A stretch of DNA of 5,636 bases, from NCBI GenBank assembly GCA_900752535.1, contig CAADVV010000323.1, positions 1 to 5,636 of the forward strand. Direction: 5' to 3'. The translations under genes were made by a program, and so were the position numbers. Shown piece after piece: positions 1-5,584 of this stretch; position 1 is the first letter of the stretch, and each line of letters starts with the position of its first letter. Source of the DNA: Bacteroidales bacterium. Lineage in GTDB: Bacteria; Bacteroidota; Bacteroidia; Bacteroidales; Muribaculaceae. The notes under the pieces are model-generated. The model was given only the letters and a program-made list of their open reading frames with translations, did not search any database and had not been told where the DNA came from.

Positions 1-57
1 GCCCCATCCACAATCCGCCATTAAGTCTCGAGCGTCAAAAAATATGGGGCTATTCAG

Positions 58-80
58 AACGAAGCTTTTTGCACTTCGTT
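58..80 (-). repeat. Short hairpin element, copy 1, downstream of the polyprenyl synthase gene
   Basis: Perfect 7-bp inverted repeat AACGAAG/CTTCGTT with a 9-nt loop. Read on the minus strand, the direction of the upstream gene, it contains CGAAGTGCAAAAA. The same 13 nt occur at 5558-5570 on the plus strand, again in a hairpin just past the end of a gene. It lies beyond the intrinsic terminator at 99-128 and has no long U-run directly after it, so it is probably not the primary terminator. It could be a dispersed 3'-end element or part of a transcript from beyond the window. The function is unknown. Confidence 0.5.
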
Positions 81-98
81 GTTGAATCTTGGCACGTG

Positions 99-128
99 AA
101 AAAAATCAGCCCCCGATTTCCGGGGCTG
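99..128 (-). terminator. Intrinsic terminator of the polyprenyl synthase gene
   Basis: On the minus strand a 7-bp perfect stem, CAGCCCC/GGGGCTG, with an 8-nt loop, is followed by one A and then seven T. It begins 4 nt after the TGA stop of the polyprenyl synthase gene. Stem, loop and U-tract fit a rho-independent terminator, so the transcript likely ends here and the gene is the last of its unit. Confidence 0.85.
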
Positions 129-132
129 CAAT

Positions 133-1128
133 TCAGTTTTCACGCGTGATGATATAGTCAAAAAGACTGAGGAAGTCGCCGGTGACGGGCGCGGATGTCC
201 ATGGTGTAAGCAGCGAGGCGCCTTCGCGGCGCAGACGGGCCATCGAATCATAGGCGTAGTCGATGCCTCCCGCCTCTTTGGCATAGGCTATCAGCCGGGC
301 TATATCGTCGCCGGAGAGCTGTTCCTGACGCGCAAGAGCGTTCATCTCGTCATGTCCGGCGAGGTCGGTGCGCGACAGCGCATATAGCAACGGCAGGGTT
401 ATCTTGCCTTCGCGCAGGTCGTTGCCGGTCGGTTTACCAATCTTGTCGTCGTCAAAATAGTCGAAGATGTCGTCTTTTATCTGGAAGCAAAGGCCCAGAC
501 GCTCGGCAAAACCGCGCATGGCCTCGAGCCGCGGGTCATCGGCACTGACACCCACGGCAAAGGCGCCCATCTCGACACACGAGACAAAAAGCGAGGCCGT
601 CTTGCGGCCGATGGTCTTGTAATATGACGACTCGTCAACCTGATGATAGCGCGCGTTGTAAATCTGGTCCATCTCGCCCACCGAGAGTTTTCGTCCAAGC
701 GAAGCCAGTGAGCCGACAATACGGACATCGCCGGTCTCGACCGCCTCGCGCAGGGCCGTCGAGAGAAAAAAGTCGCCCACAAGCACAGCGATATGGTTGT
801 CCCACACATTATTTATGGTGGCACGTCCGCGGCGTGTGTCTGAGTCATCGACGACATCGTCATGAATCAGTGTGGCGTTGTGGAGCATCTCGACGGCGGC
901 CGCCGCACGGATGACTCGCTCGCTCACCTGAGGCTCGTCAGGGGCGAAAAAGCGCGCCGAGAGAATCACCAGTATGGGTCTGATCTGTTTGCCCTTTGAC
1001 GTCAGGTAACCCCTTATCACCTGGTTCATCAACGGATTGGAGGCGTCGAGCGATGACTCAATGAAGTCATTGAGCCTGACAATCTCGTCACTGAGTGTGT
1101 GGCGTATTTCCTGAAGGGCGTTGTTCAT
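133..1128 (-). CDS. Long-chain polyprenyl diphosphate synthase (IspB-like)
   Basis: Trans-prenyltransferase of 331 aa, normal for the family, that adds isopentenyl diphosphate units to an allylic primer to make a long all-trans prenyl diphosphate. Seen in the sequence: the IPP-binding GKxxRP segment (residues 46-51), the first aspartate-rich motif DDVVD (90-94) followed by DTRRG (97-101), KTASLF (176-181), and the second aspartate-rich motif DDIFD (219-223) followed by GKPTGNDLREGK (231-242). The residue five places before the first motif is a small Ala (85). In this family a small residue there leaves the product tunnel open and goes with long chains. No signal peptide or membrane segment is visible, so it should be cytosolic. 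The likely product is the menaquinone side-chain precursor used by MenA, encoded nearby at 2267-3157. Exact chain length cannot be read, so no symbol is assigned. It appears to be a single-gene unit with its own candidate promoter (1169-1176) and terminator (99-128). Confidence 0.95.
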   Translation of the reverse strand: MNNALQEIRHTLSDEIVRLNDFIESSLDASNPLMNQVIRGYLTSKGKQIRPILVILSARFFAPDEPQVSERVIRAAAAVEMLHNATLIHDDVVDDSDTRRGRATINNVWDNHIAVLVGDFFLSTALREAVETGDVRIVGSLASLGRKLSVGEMDQIYNARYHQVDESSYYKTIGRKTASLFVSCVEMGAFAVGVSADDPRLEAMRGFAERLGLCFQIKDDIFDYFDDDKIGKPTGNDLREGKITLPLLYALSRTDLAGHDEMNALARQEQLSGDDIARLIAYAKEAGGIDYAYDSMARLRREGASLLTPWTSAPVTGDFLSLFDYIITREN

Positions 1129-1168
1129 TTATTTTGCGTATGGCAGGCGCGTTTGGCCAAAACCTCGG

Positions 1169-1176
1169 CAAAAGTA
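1169..1176 (-). promoter_or_regulatory. Candidate Bacteroidota -7 box for the polyprenyl synthase gene
   Basis: On the minus strand TACTTTTG matches TAnnTTTG, the -7 consensus of the Bacteroidota housekeeping sigma factor, about 40 nt before the start codon at 1128. The expected -33 TTTG is only weakly represented by TTTTCG at 1195-1200. The start region has no purine-rich ribosome-binding site, as is usual in this phylum. Confidence 0.5.
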
Positions 1177-1196
1177 ATTAAATTTTCTGACACACG

Positions 1197-1219
1197 AAAA
1201 CAGCCGCGCTCCACACGGC
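1197..1219 (-). terminator. Possible weak terminator of the barrel protein/78-aa protein unit
   Basis: On the minus strand GCCGTG and CGCGGC can form a 6-bp stem (one G-U pair) around a 5-nt loop, followed by TG and four T. It lies about 127 nt after the stop of the 78-aa gene and directly upstream of the candidate -7 box of the next gene. The U-tract is short, so this is a tentative call. The 217-bp gap 1129-1345 holds no credible ORF. Confidence 0.25.
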
Positions 1220-1279
1220 CCTTTTCTGCATAAAAAGCAATCTTTTGGTCACTTTTTCGCACAAATACGTGAGTAACGC

Positions 1280-1294
1280 GACGGCAGCGCCGTC
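1280..1294. other. GC-rich hairpin in the 3' region of the 78-aa gene
   Basis: Perfect 6-bp stem GACGGC/GCCGTC with a 3-nt loop, about 50 nt past the stop of the 78-aa gene. There is no adjacent U-run on either strand, so it is not a canonical terminator. An 8-nt direct repeat, CAGCGCCG, occurs at 1285-1292 and 1310-1317. It may stabilise the 3' end of the transcript, or it may be chance in GC-rich DNA. Confidence 0.3.
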
Positions 1295-1345
1295 ACACAC
1301 GATAGGTGACAGCGCCGCCGATGTGTTTGTTACATCAGGCTCGGG

Positions 1346-1582
1346 TTATTCTCCCGCATAGGAGAGAACCGTGGGCGATTCGACGTCCACACCATAGAGC
1401 CTGGCGAATTTCAGGATGTTACGTGCGAGTTCCGGTTTGAGGTCTTCCGGACAATAGCGGAAGTAAGCTTCGGCGGCACGCACATGGGCTGCGTCGGGCA
1501 TCGGATATTCGCGGCGCGAGGGGAGTCCGTATTCAGACGCCGCGAGCTCGCGGCGTTCCTCTGTATCAAGCCTGTCGTTCAT
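1346..1582 (-). CDS. Small conserved protein of unknown function (DUF6582-like)
   Basis: A 78-aa soluble, charged protein with no signal peptide, membrane segment or cysteine pair. The central pattern is recognisable: EYGLPSRREYPMPD (17-30), then HV (33-34), alternating Ala, YF (40-41), and ELARNI (51-56). Short domains with GLP..R.YP.....HV..A...F......LA..I are found in bacterial and phage-related proteins of unknown role, and I believe Pfam calls the family DUF6582. That name is from memory and should be checked. The gene starts only 16 nt after the stop of the barrel-protein gene on the same strand, so the two are probably co-transcribed. Base composition resembles that of the neighbours. 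Ribosome binding is not obvious from the sequence. No function is proposed. Confidence 0.75.
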   Translation of the reverse strand: MNDRLDTEERRELAASEYGLPSRREYPMPDAAHVRAAEAYFRYCPEDLKPELARNILKFARLYGVDVESPTVLSYAGE

Positions 1583-1598
1583 AGCAACAACTTAGTTA

Positions 1599-2123
1599 TT
1601 AGATTCCTAATCTGAAACCTACCTGCACAAGTCCCTGTGCACCGAAACCGAGTTCACCGAACATCGAGACCTGACGCGATAGGGCTACATTGGCTCCGAG
1701 AGGCACAATCTGGAAGGCGCAGTAACCTTTATTATAAGAGTCGGCGCCACGAGGCTGCATGTGGCTGATGTCAGCGCCAAGACCAAGGTGTGCATAGAGG
1801 TCAACAATCGAGTTGCGGTAGTAGGTGTATCTCATGTTGAGCATGATGACATGATAGGCGATGTTAGAGTGGTGTTTACCACCCTTTGTGGTGGTCGACG
1901 AGAACGAATAGCTCGGGCCGATCCATAGTCTCGGGGTCACACGGAAGTTTACGCCCATCGTGACGGCGCCCCAGGCTGTGTTCACGCCGCCCCATCCGTC
2001 ATGCATATCCATGGCGTCCATCTGGGTGTAGCCGCCGTAACCGAGCTGAAGTTCAACTTTCTGGGCCGACGATGTCAATGCAATGGCCACAATTGCGATA
2101 AGTGAAAGCAGGAATTTTTTCAT
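1599..2123 (-). CDS. Small outer-membrane beta-barrel protein, secreted
   Basis: A 174-aa protein with a clear Sec signal peptide: KK at 2-3, a hydrophobic core from about 4 to 16, and a likely signal peptidase I cut after Ala20 in SSA|QK. No lipobox cysteine is present. The mature part of about 154 aa alternates polar and hydrophobic residues in short strands rich in Gly, Tyr and Phe. Examples are the segments near 23-32, 53-61, 66-74, 90-102, 107-115 and 152-174, ending GFRLGI. This fits a small eight-stranded barrel of the OmpA/OmpX-like 'outer membrane beta-barrel' type. No ligand or enzymatic motif is visible. A His-containing stretch (GGKHHSN, about 81-87) lies in a probable loop. The gene follows the menA terminator by about 54 nt, so it should have its own promoter, although no convincing TAnnTTTG box is visible in its AT-rich leader. 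It probably shares a transcript with the 78-aa gene downstream. Confidence 0.85.
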   Translation of the reverse strand: MKKFLLSLIAIVAIALTSSAQKVELQLGYGGYTQMDAMDMHDGWGGVNTAWGAVTMGVNFRVTPRLWIGPSYSFSSTTTKGGKHHSNIAYHVIMLNMRYTYYRNSIVDLYAHLGLGADISHMQPRGADSYNKGYCAFQIVPLGANVALSRQVSMFGELGFGAQGLVQVGFRLGI

Positions 2124-2177
2124 AATATTCGCGTATAGAATTATAGAACATAATATTGTTTTTTCACCATTGATAAC

Positions 2178-2211
2178 AAAAAAAAAGGTCCGGCGGTTCG
2201 TTACGCCGGAC
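2178..2211 (-). terminator. Strong intrinsic terminator of the ATPase-menA operon
   Basis: On the minus strand an 8-bp perfect stem, GTCCGGCG/CGCCGGAC, encloses an 8-nt loop and is followed by C and nine T. It lies 55 nt after the menA TAG stop and separates menA from the barrel-protein gene. No other feature is seen in 2212-2266. Confidence 0.92.
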
Positions 2212-2266
2212 TAACATGCTATACAAAATTAAAGCTGACAGCCGCAACTGCCGCGCTACAAGACTG

Positions 2267-3157
2267 CTACGACAGAAGCGCGCAGACCAGAAACGCTATG
2301 GCATATAGCGCCATGGAGACAGCAGTCTGGCCCAACAGCGGATTGAGCGCCGCTCCGCGCAGGCTGCGCAGTCTGAAGAACAGCACAAGCACAAGGGCGA
2401 CATAGCAGAGAGGCACCGCGGTCCCACCCGGCAGACCGCCCCACACGGGCATCACCAGAGCGGCTGCGATTAGTCCGTTAATCAGATATAGAGCCTGCAT
2501 GGCTCCGCGCCCGAATACAACCGCGAGAGTTTTCTTGCCGACAGCAGCGTCATCCTCTCGATCACGATAGTTATTGACCACCAACACATTGGCTCCCATC
2601 AGTCCGACAGCCAGGGACCCGAGAGCCACAGTAGGGTCATAGAGCACACCCGTGGCGAGATAGAATGTCAGACAGACTGGAATAATGCCGAAGAAAAAGA
2701 CAACGGCCACTTCGCCGAGACCGTGATGCGACAGTGGATAGGGGCCTGCGCTATAAGCCACCACACCGACAACGACAACGACCCCGATAGCAATTAGCCA
2801 CAAGCCGCCCCACAGGGTGAGGGCCACTCCGGTCAGACACCCCGCAGCAAGGGTGAGATAGGTTGCCAGCTTCATGGACCGCGGCGTGATGTCGCCTTCA
2901 GTGACACCTCGACGGGGACCCTCGCGCCCACGACGGTCGAAACCTGCGCGAAAGTCATAATACTCATTGGCGAAATTCGACGCAATCTGACACAGAAGTG
3001 CAAATATGAAACAGAGCGTCACCGGCATCCATCTGACACCGGAGGCGCCGGCGTAAACGACTGCATATGCGGCCGCAGTCACCACCCCGGCCAGCGAAAC
3101 CGGGAGTGTGCGCAGCCTCATGGCTTCAATCCATGCTTTGATTATTTTACGGCTCAT
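2267..3157 (-). CDS. menA: 1,4-dihydroxy-2-naphthoate polyprenyltransferase (MenA)
   Basis: UbiA-superfamily integral membrane enzyme of 296 aa that joins a polyprenyl diphosphate tail to 1,4-dihydroxy-2-naphthoate, giving demethylmenaquinone in the inner membrane. Seen in the sequence: the first metal/diphosphate motif N61-FANEYYD-68 with G72 and D74, then REGPRRG (78-84); the AYSAGPYPL loop (134-142); and the second motif NNYRDREDD (195-203) followed by GKKTLA (207-212), a hallmark of MenA. About eight or nine hydrophobic helices alternate with these loops. Residue 65 is Glu where many relatives have Asp, a conservative change. The start overlaps the end of the upstream ATPase gene by 11 nt (3147-3157) in a different frame, so translation is probably coupled and the two genes share a promoter. 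The polyprenyl diphosphate substrate is probably made by the synthase encoded at 133-1128. A terminator at 2178-2211 closes the operon. Confidence 0.95.
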   Translation of the reverse strand: MSRKIIKAWIEAMRLRTLPVSLAGVVTAAAYAVVYAGASGVRWMPVTLCFIFALLCQIASNFANEYYDFRAGFDRRGREGPRRGVTEGDITPRSMKLATYLTLAAGCLTGVALTLWGGLWLIAIGVVVVVGVVAYSAGPYPLSHHGLGEVAVVFFFGIIPVCLTFYLATGVLYDPTVALGSLAVGLMGANVLVVNNYRDREDDAAVGKKTLAVVFGRGAMQALYLINGLIAAALVMPVWGGLPGGTAVPLCYVALVLVLFFRLRSLRGAALNPLLGQTAVSMALYAIAFLVCALLS

Positions 3158-4751
3158 AAGTCTGTGGTTTTAGGTTTTCGACGCCGAAGCAGCGGCGTAC
3201 GGCCGCAGCGATGGTGTCGGCATCACGTCCTCCGTGCTCCATAATGGAAATGACGGCGCGAATATAGCCCTTGCGGTCATTCTGACGACATCCGGTCAGT
3301 GACGCCACGTTTGTCTCTGAGAGCATCGACTTACGATTATAGACCTTCAGGACAGACGCATAGTCGCCTGCGGAAATATAACTCCTGAATTCCTGACAGA
3401 GCTGATTGTAGCGCTCCCGGGGGTTGATACGCTCCACAAGTCCTGAAACATGGCGTTCGAGGCTCTCGATTGAGTCGAAACGGCGGTCGACGGTATATTC
3501 GGCGGTCATTTTGACATAGTGGCGCGTGTGAAGAAGAGCCTGTTGGCGATATTCGTTCTCAAAAAGCTTCATCAATGTGCGGCTTACACGGCCAAAGGCG
3601 CGCTCACCGTCACGCCGGTGATGACGGGCCACGGCGCGGATGACCTCCTCGAGCATCAGTATATTCTCGATTTCAGCCACCTCCGGCACCATAATATTAT
3701 GTTCGCGCAGATAATCGACCTCACGTGCTGTCCGTCGGTCACGGTCGACAATGCCGATAGCGGCCAAAGAGTGGAGTCCCGACAGAGAGTTGAACGTCCG
3801 GGTAGCCTCGATAACCCTGTTGCAGCTTCCCAGCGATTTGACGGTGTAGTCCCGGAAGACAAGGGGATAGAGCTTGGAGTCGATGGAGTTGACGCCGTCG
3901 CCCTCGATAAACATCACAGGTTTTCGGGCTCCGAGAAGCGCTGTGAAGACATCGTCGGAAATCTCGGTGCCCGCAGGCATAACCTGATAATCCCAGGCAT
4001 GGGCTGACGCGTCATAACGTCGCACCCAGACAGTGACCGTCGAGGCCATTGATGATCGAGTGGAAACGAAATCGAGGTCATGAGTCACATAGACTATCGG
4101 GGCGTCGCGGTGAATCTCCTCTATAGTATTCCATACGCGCGGTATGACGGCGCGATTGAGAAACATTGCCGGAGTGTCGACGAGCAAAACAGAATTCCGA
4201 GGCGCCGTCAGCGCACATCCTAGATAGTAGATGACTGCTTTCTCACCGTCGCTCAGCCTGACGCTCTCGTAGGAGTCGTCGCCTCCGGCGCCTGTAAACA
4301 GCATCCGTCCGCTCTCGAGAAGCATACGGTTGTCGGGGAATATTTCCTGCCACAGCTCCATAAGCTTCTCAAGCGACGTCCGGCCGTCAGACAGCGGCGC
4401 ACCAACTCCGAAGCGCGCAGCAAACAGACGCTGTGTCTCCTCGTCGACCATCAGAGCCAGCAGCCGCTCGAACTCACCCTCTATGTCGCCGCGTATGAGC
4501 GACCGTCGCGATCGCTCCTCATAGTTGCGGTCGATGGCCGAGTCTCCCTGACGCCCGTAGAGTGCTCTGAGCGCCGACACCTCGAAAACGGCCTCGTCAC
4601 CGCCTTGCTCGCGCAACGTCTCAGCCAGCCGCCTGGCAAACCGTGTCTTACCGGCACCATTGGCACCGATTATGACTATGCGCCGCGTCTGCGGGGCTAT
4701 TTCTGAAGGTCGGGCACCGTCGGTGCGCCGCGGCAGGCTGAACGGTTTCAT
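3147..4751 (-). CDS. AAA/ABC-type ATPase fused to a DUF4435 TOPRIM-like domain
   Basis: Single 534-aa polypeptide with two parts. The N-terminal part (about 20-250) is an ABC/AAA15/21-like ATPase: Walker A GANGAGKT (29-36), helical insertion (about 60-150), signature-like LSDGEKA (166-172), Walker B VLLVDTP (188-194) and switch His in VTHD (222-225). The Walker B Asp192 is followed by Thr, not the usual catalytic Glu. The second part (about 277-375) matches DUF4435, a TOPRIM-type fold: VMFIEGDG with Glu283, IVDRD with Asp336 and Asp338, and EIENIL with Glu360/Glu362, which would be the metal-binding set. The remainder (375-534) is charged and probably helical. No signal peptide or membrane segment is present. 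This order resembles OLD-family nucleases and single-chain versions of the PARIS phage-defence system (AriA plus AriB). It is the first gene of an apparent operon with menA, overlapping it by 11 nt. A role in defence, RNA/DNA cleavage or a housekeeping process is possible. The function is inferred, not known. Confidence 0.85.
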   Translation of the reverse strand: MKPFSLPRRTDGARPSEIAPQTRRIVIIGANGAGKTRFARRLAETLREQGGDEAVFEVSALRALYGRQGDSAIDRNYEERSRRSLIRGDIEGEFERLLALMVDEETQRLFAARFGVGAPLSDGRTSLEKLMELWQEIFPDNRMLLESGRMLFTGAGGDDSYESVRLSDGEKAVIYYLGCALTAPRNSVLLVDTPAMFLNRAVIPRVWNTIEEIHRDAPIVYVTHDLDFVSTRSSMASTVTVWVRRYDASAHAWDYQVMPAGTEISDDVFTALLGARKPVMFIEGDGVNSIDSKLYPLVFRDYTVKSLGSCNRVIEATRTFNSLSGLHSLAAIGIVDRDRRTAREVDYLREHNIMVPEVAEIENILMLEEVIRAVARHHRRDGERAFGRVSRTLMKLFENEYRQQALLHTRHYVKMTAEYTVDRRFDSIESLERHVSGLVERINPRERYNQLCQEFRSYISAGDYASVLKVYNRKSMLSETNVASLTGCRQNDRKGYIRAVISIMEHGGRDADTIAAAVRRCFGVENLKPQTYEP

Positions 4752-4791
4752 GGCGATGTGATGATGGTTCTTGCGAGATGTTTGTCAACTG

Positions 4792-4799
4792 CAAATATA
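4792..4799 (-). promoter_or_regulatory. Candidate -7 box for the ATPase-menA operon
   Basis: On the minus strand TATATTTG matches the Bacteroidota -7 consensus TAnnTTTG exactly, about 41 nt upstream of the ATPase start codon at 4751. This would give a leader of roughly 35 nt. No good TTTG is present 19-21 nt further upstream, so the -33 element is weak or absent, which would suit a regulated promoter. The palindrome at 4825-4838 lies just upstream of the expected -33 position. Confidence 0.5.
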
Positions 4800-4824
4800 C
4801 AAATATTCCGCCGTCTGCCCGGCA

Positions 4825-4838
4825 TGAACATATGTTCA
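4825..4838. promoter_or_regulatory. Perfect 14-bp palindrome, candidate operator
   Basis: TGAACATATGTTCA reads identically on both strands, centred at 4831/4832. It lies in the divergent gap between the ATPase gene and the oxidoreductase gene, about 74 nt from the first start codon and 50 nt from the second. The position and symmetry suit binding by a dimeric regulator affecting one or both promoters. No regulator is encoded in the window, and a chance palindrome is possible. Confidence 0.4.
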
Positions 4839-4864
4839 AAATTGGATGTTTTCTTTTTCTCAAC

Positions 4865-4888
4865 TTATCATACATTTTATCATACATT
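4865..4888 (+). repeat. Perfect 12-bp tandem duplication abutting a start codon
   Basis: TTATCATACATT occurs twice with no spacer (4865-4876 and 4877-4888), and the ATG of the oxidoreductase follows immediately. A box resembling the -7 consensus, TACATTTT (4871-4878, one mismatch to TAnnTTTG), spans the junction. The duplication therefore sits where the promoter and 5' leader should be and could alter promoter spacing or leader length. The repeat itself is certain; its role is not. Confidence 0.85.
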
Positions 4889-5533
4889 ATGAAGACCATC
4901 AGAGTCTGGAGCGATTTCACATGCCCGTTCTGCTACATAGCCGAGACACGTCTCCGCAAGGTTATGTCGGAACTCGGTGACACAGACATCAGAATCGAAC
5001 TTAAGGCTTTCGAACTTGACCCCTCGGCAAAAACCGAAGTCACAGAGACGACGGCCCAGCGGTATGCCCGCAAATATCAGGCGACAGCACCGGACGCCAT
5101 CAGACGTGTCGGCCAGATTTCGATGCTCGGACGCCGCACAGGTCTGAAATTTGACTATGCCAAAACCATTTGCGTCAACACACGGAGCGCCCACCGTCTG
5201 ATGAAAATGGCCGAAAAGGACTACCTTTATGAGGATGTGATGAGACTTAATGACGCAATCTTCAACGCCTGTCTCGCCGAAGGACGCAATATCAGCGACC
5301 GCAAAATACTCATGGAGTTAGCGACAGAGTGCGGCATTGATGCGGCAGACACAGAAGCGGCGCTCGACTCAGACGTTTTCGATGACGAAGTAGCGCGCGA
5401 CGAGCGTGAAGCCTCTGACCTCGGAATCACCGCAATCCCCTGTTTCGTCTTCTCCGACGGAACGATGGTGAAGGGAGCGCGCGACTCTGAAACTTTCAGA
5501 CAGGCTCTCAACGCCTCAAAAGTCCTCGGATGA
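4889..5533 (+). CDS. DsbA-family thiol oxidoreductase, FrnE-like, cytoplasmic
   Basis: A 214-aa thioredoxin-fold protein of the FrnE/2-hydroxychromene-2-carboxylate isomerase-like branch of the DsbA family (DSBA-like thioredoxin domain). Seen in the sequence: an N-terminal strand followed at once by the redox motif C12-P-F-C15; FELDPSA, matching the FrnE-type 'FELxP' segment; a helical insert with NTRSAHRLM; EGRNISD; and the cis-Pro loop GITAIPCF with Pro184. Both active-site cysteines are present, so a redox role (dithiol/disulfide exchange) is more likely than isomerase activity. The chosen ATG at 4889 puts the family's usual N-terminal strand at the start. The frame is open back to 4778, but that extension is unlike the family and overlaps regulatory DNA. 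No signal peptide is present, so it should act in the cytoplasm. An extra Cys185 directly after the cis-Pro is unusual. It is divergent from the ATPase-menA operon. The true substrate is unknown. Confidence 0.9.
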   Translation: MKTIRVWSDFTCPFCYIAETRLRKVMSELGDTDIRIELKAFELDPSAKTEVTETTAQRYARKYQATAPDAIRRVGQISMLGRRTGLKFDYAKTICVNTRSAHRLMKMAEKDYLYEDVMRLNDAIFNACLAEGRNISDRKILMELATECGIDAADTEAALDSDVFDDEVARDEREASDLGITAIPCFVFSDGTMVKGARDSETFRQALNASKVLG

Positions 5534-5554
5534 AGATTATTTGTGTACTTTCAA

Positions 5555-5578
5555 AATCGAAGTGCAAAAACTTTGATT
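5555..5578 (+). repeat. Short hairpin element, copy 2, downstream of the oxidoreductase gene
   Basis: AATCGAAG and CTTTGATT form an 8-bp stem (one G-U pair) around the loop TGCAAAAA, 21 nt after the stop of the oxidoreductase gene. The 13-nt core CGAAGTGCAAAAA is identical to that of the hairpin at 58-80 on the minus strand. No U-run follows on the plus strand (the next bases are A-rich), so simple intrinsic termination is unlikely. It could be a 3'-end stabiliser, a dispersed repeat or a conserved small structured element. Confidence 0.5.
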
Positions 5579-5584
5579 AGAAAA

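Noticed and set aside
1..50. Inverted repeat GCCCCAT (1-7) and ATGGGGC (44-50)
   Set aside because: A 7-bp stem with a 36-nt loop at the window edge and no U-tract in a terminator position. It could be chance, and the left context is missing.
624..914. 96-codon plus-strand open frame inside the polyprenyl synthase gene
   Set aside because: Antisense shadow of a well-supported enzyme gene, very rich in Arg and Pro, with no domain.
2121..2157. 9-bp direct repeat CATAATATT (2121-2129 and 2149-2157) in the barrel gene leader
   Set aside because: Low-complexity AT-rich leader. One copy includes the start codon, the ATG in the other is out of frame, and no regulatory logic is evident.
3519..4007. 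162-codon open frame on the plus strand inside the ATPase-TOPRIM gene
   Set aside because: It is antisense to a gene with clear domain motifs, has no recognisable domain or start context, and its composition fits a reverse-strand shadow of GC-rich coding DNA.
4778..4888. 37-codon N-terminal extension of the oxidoreductase frame
   Set aside because: The extended residues do not resemble the family, whose first strand begins just before the CPFC motif. They also cover the -7 box of the divergent gene, the palindrome and the tandem repeat. The start at 4889 fits better.
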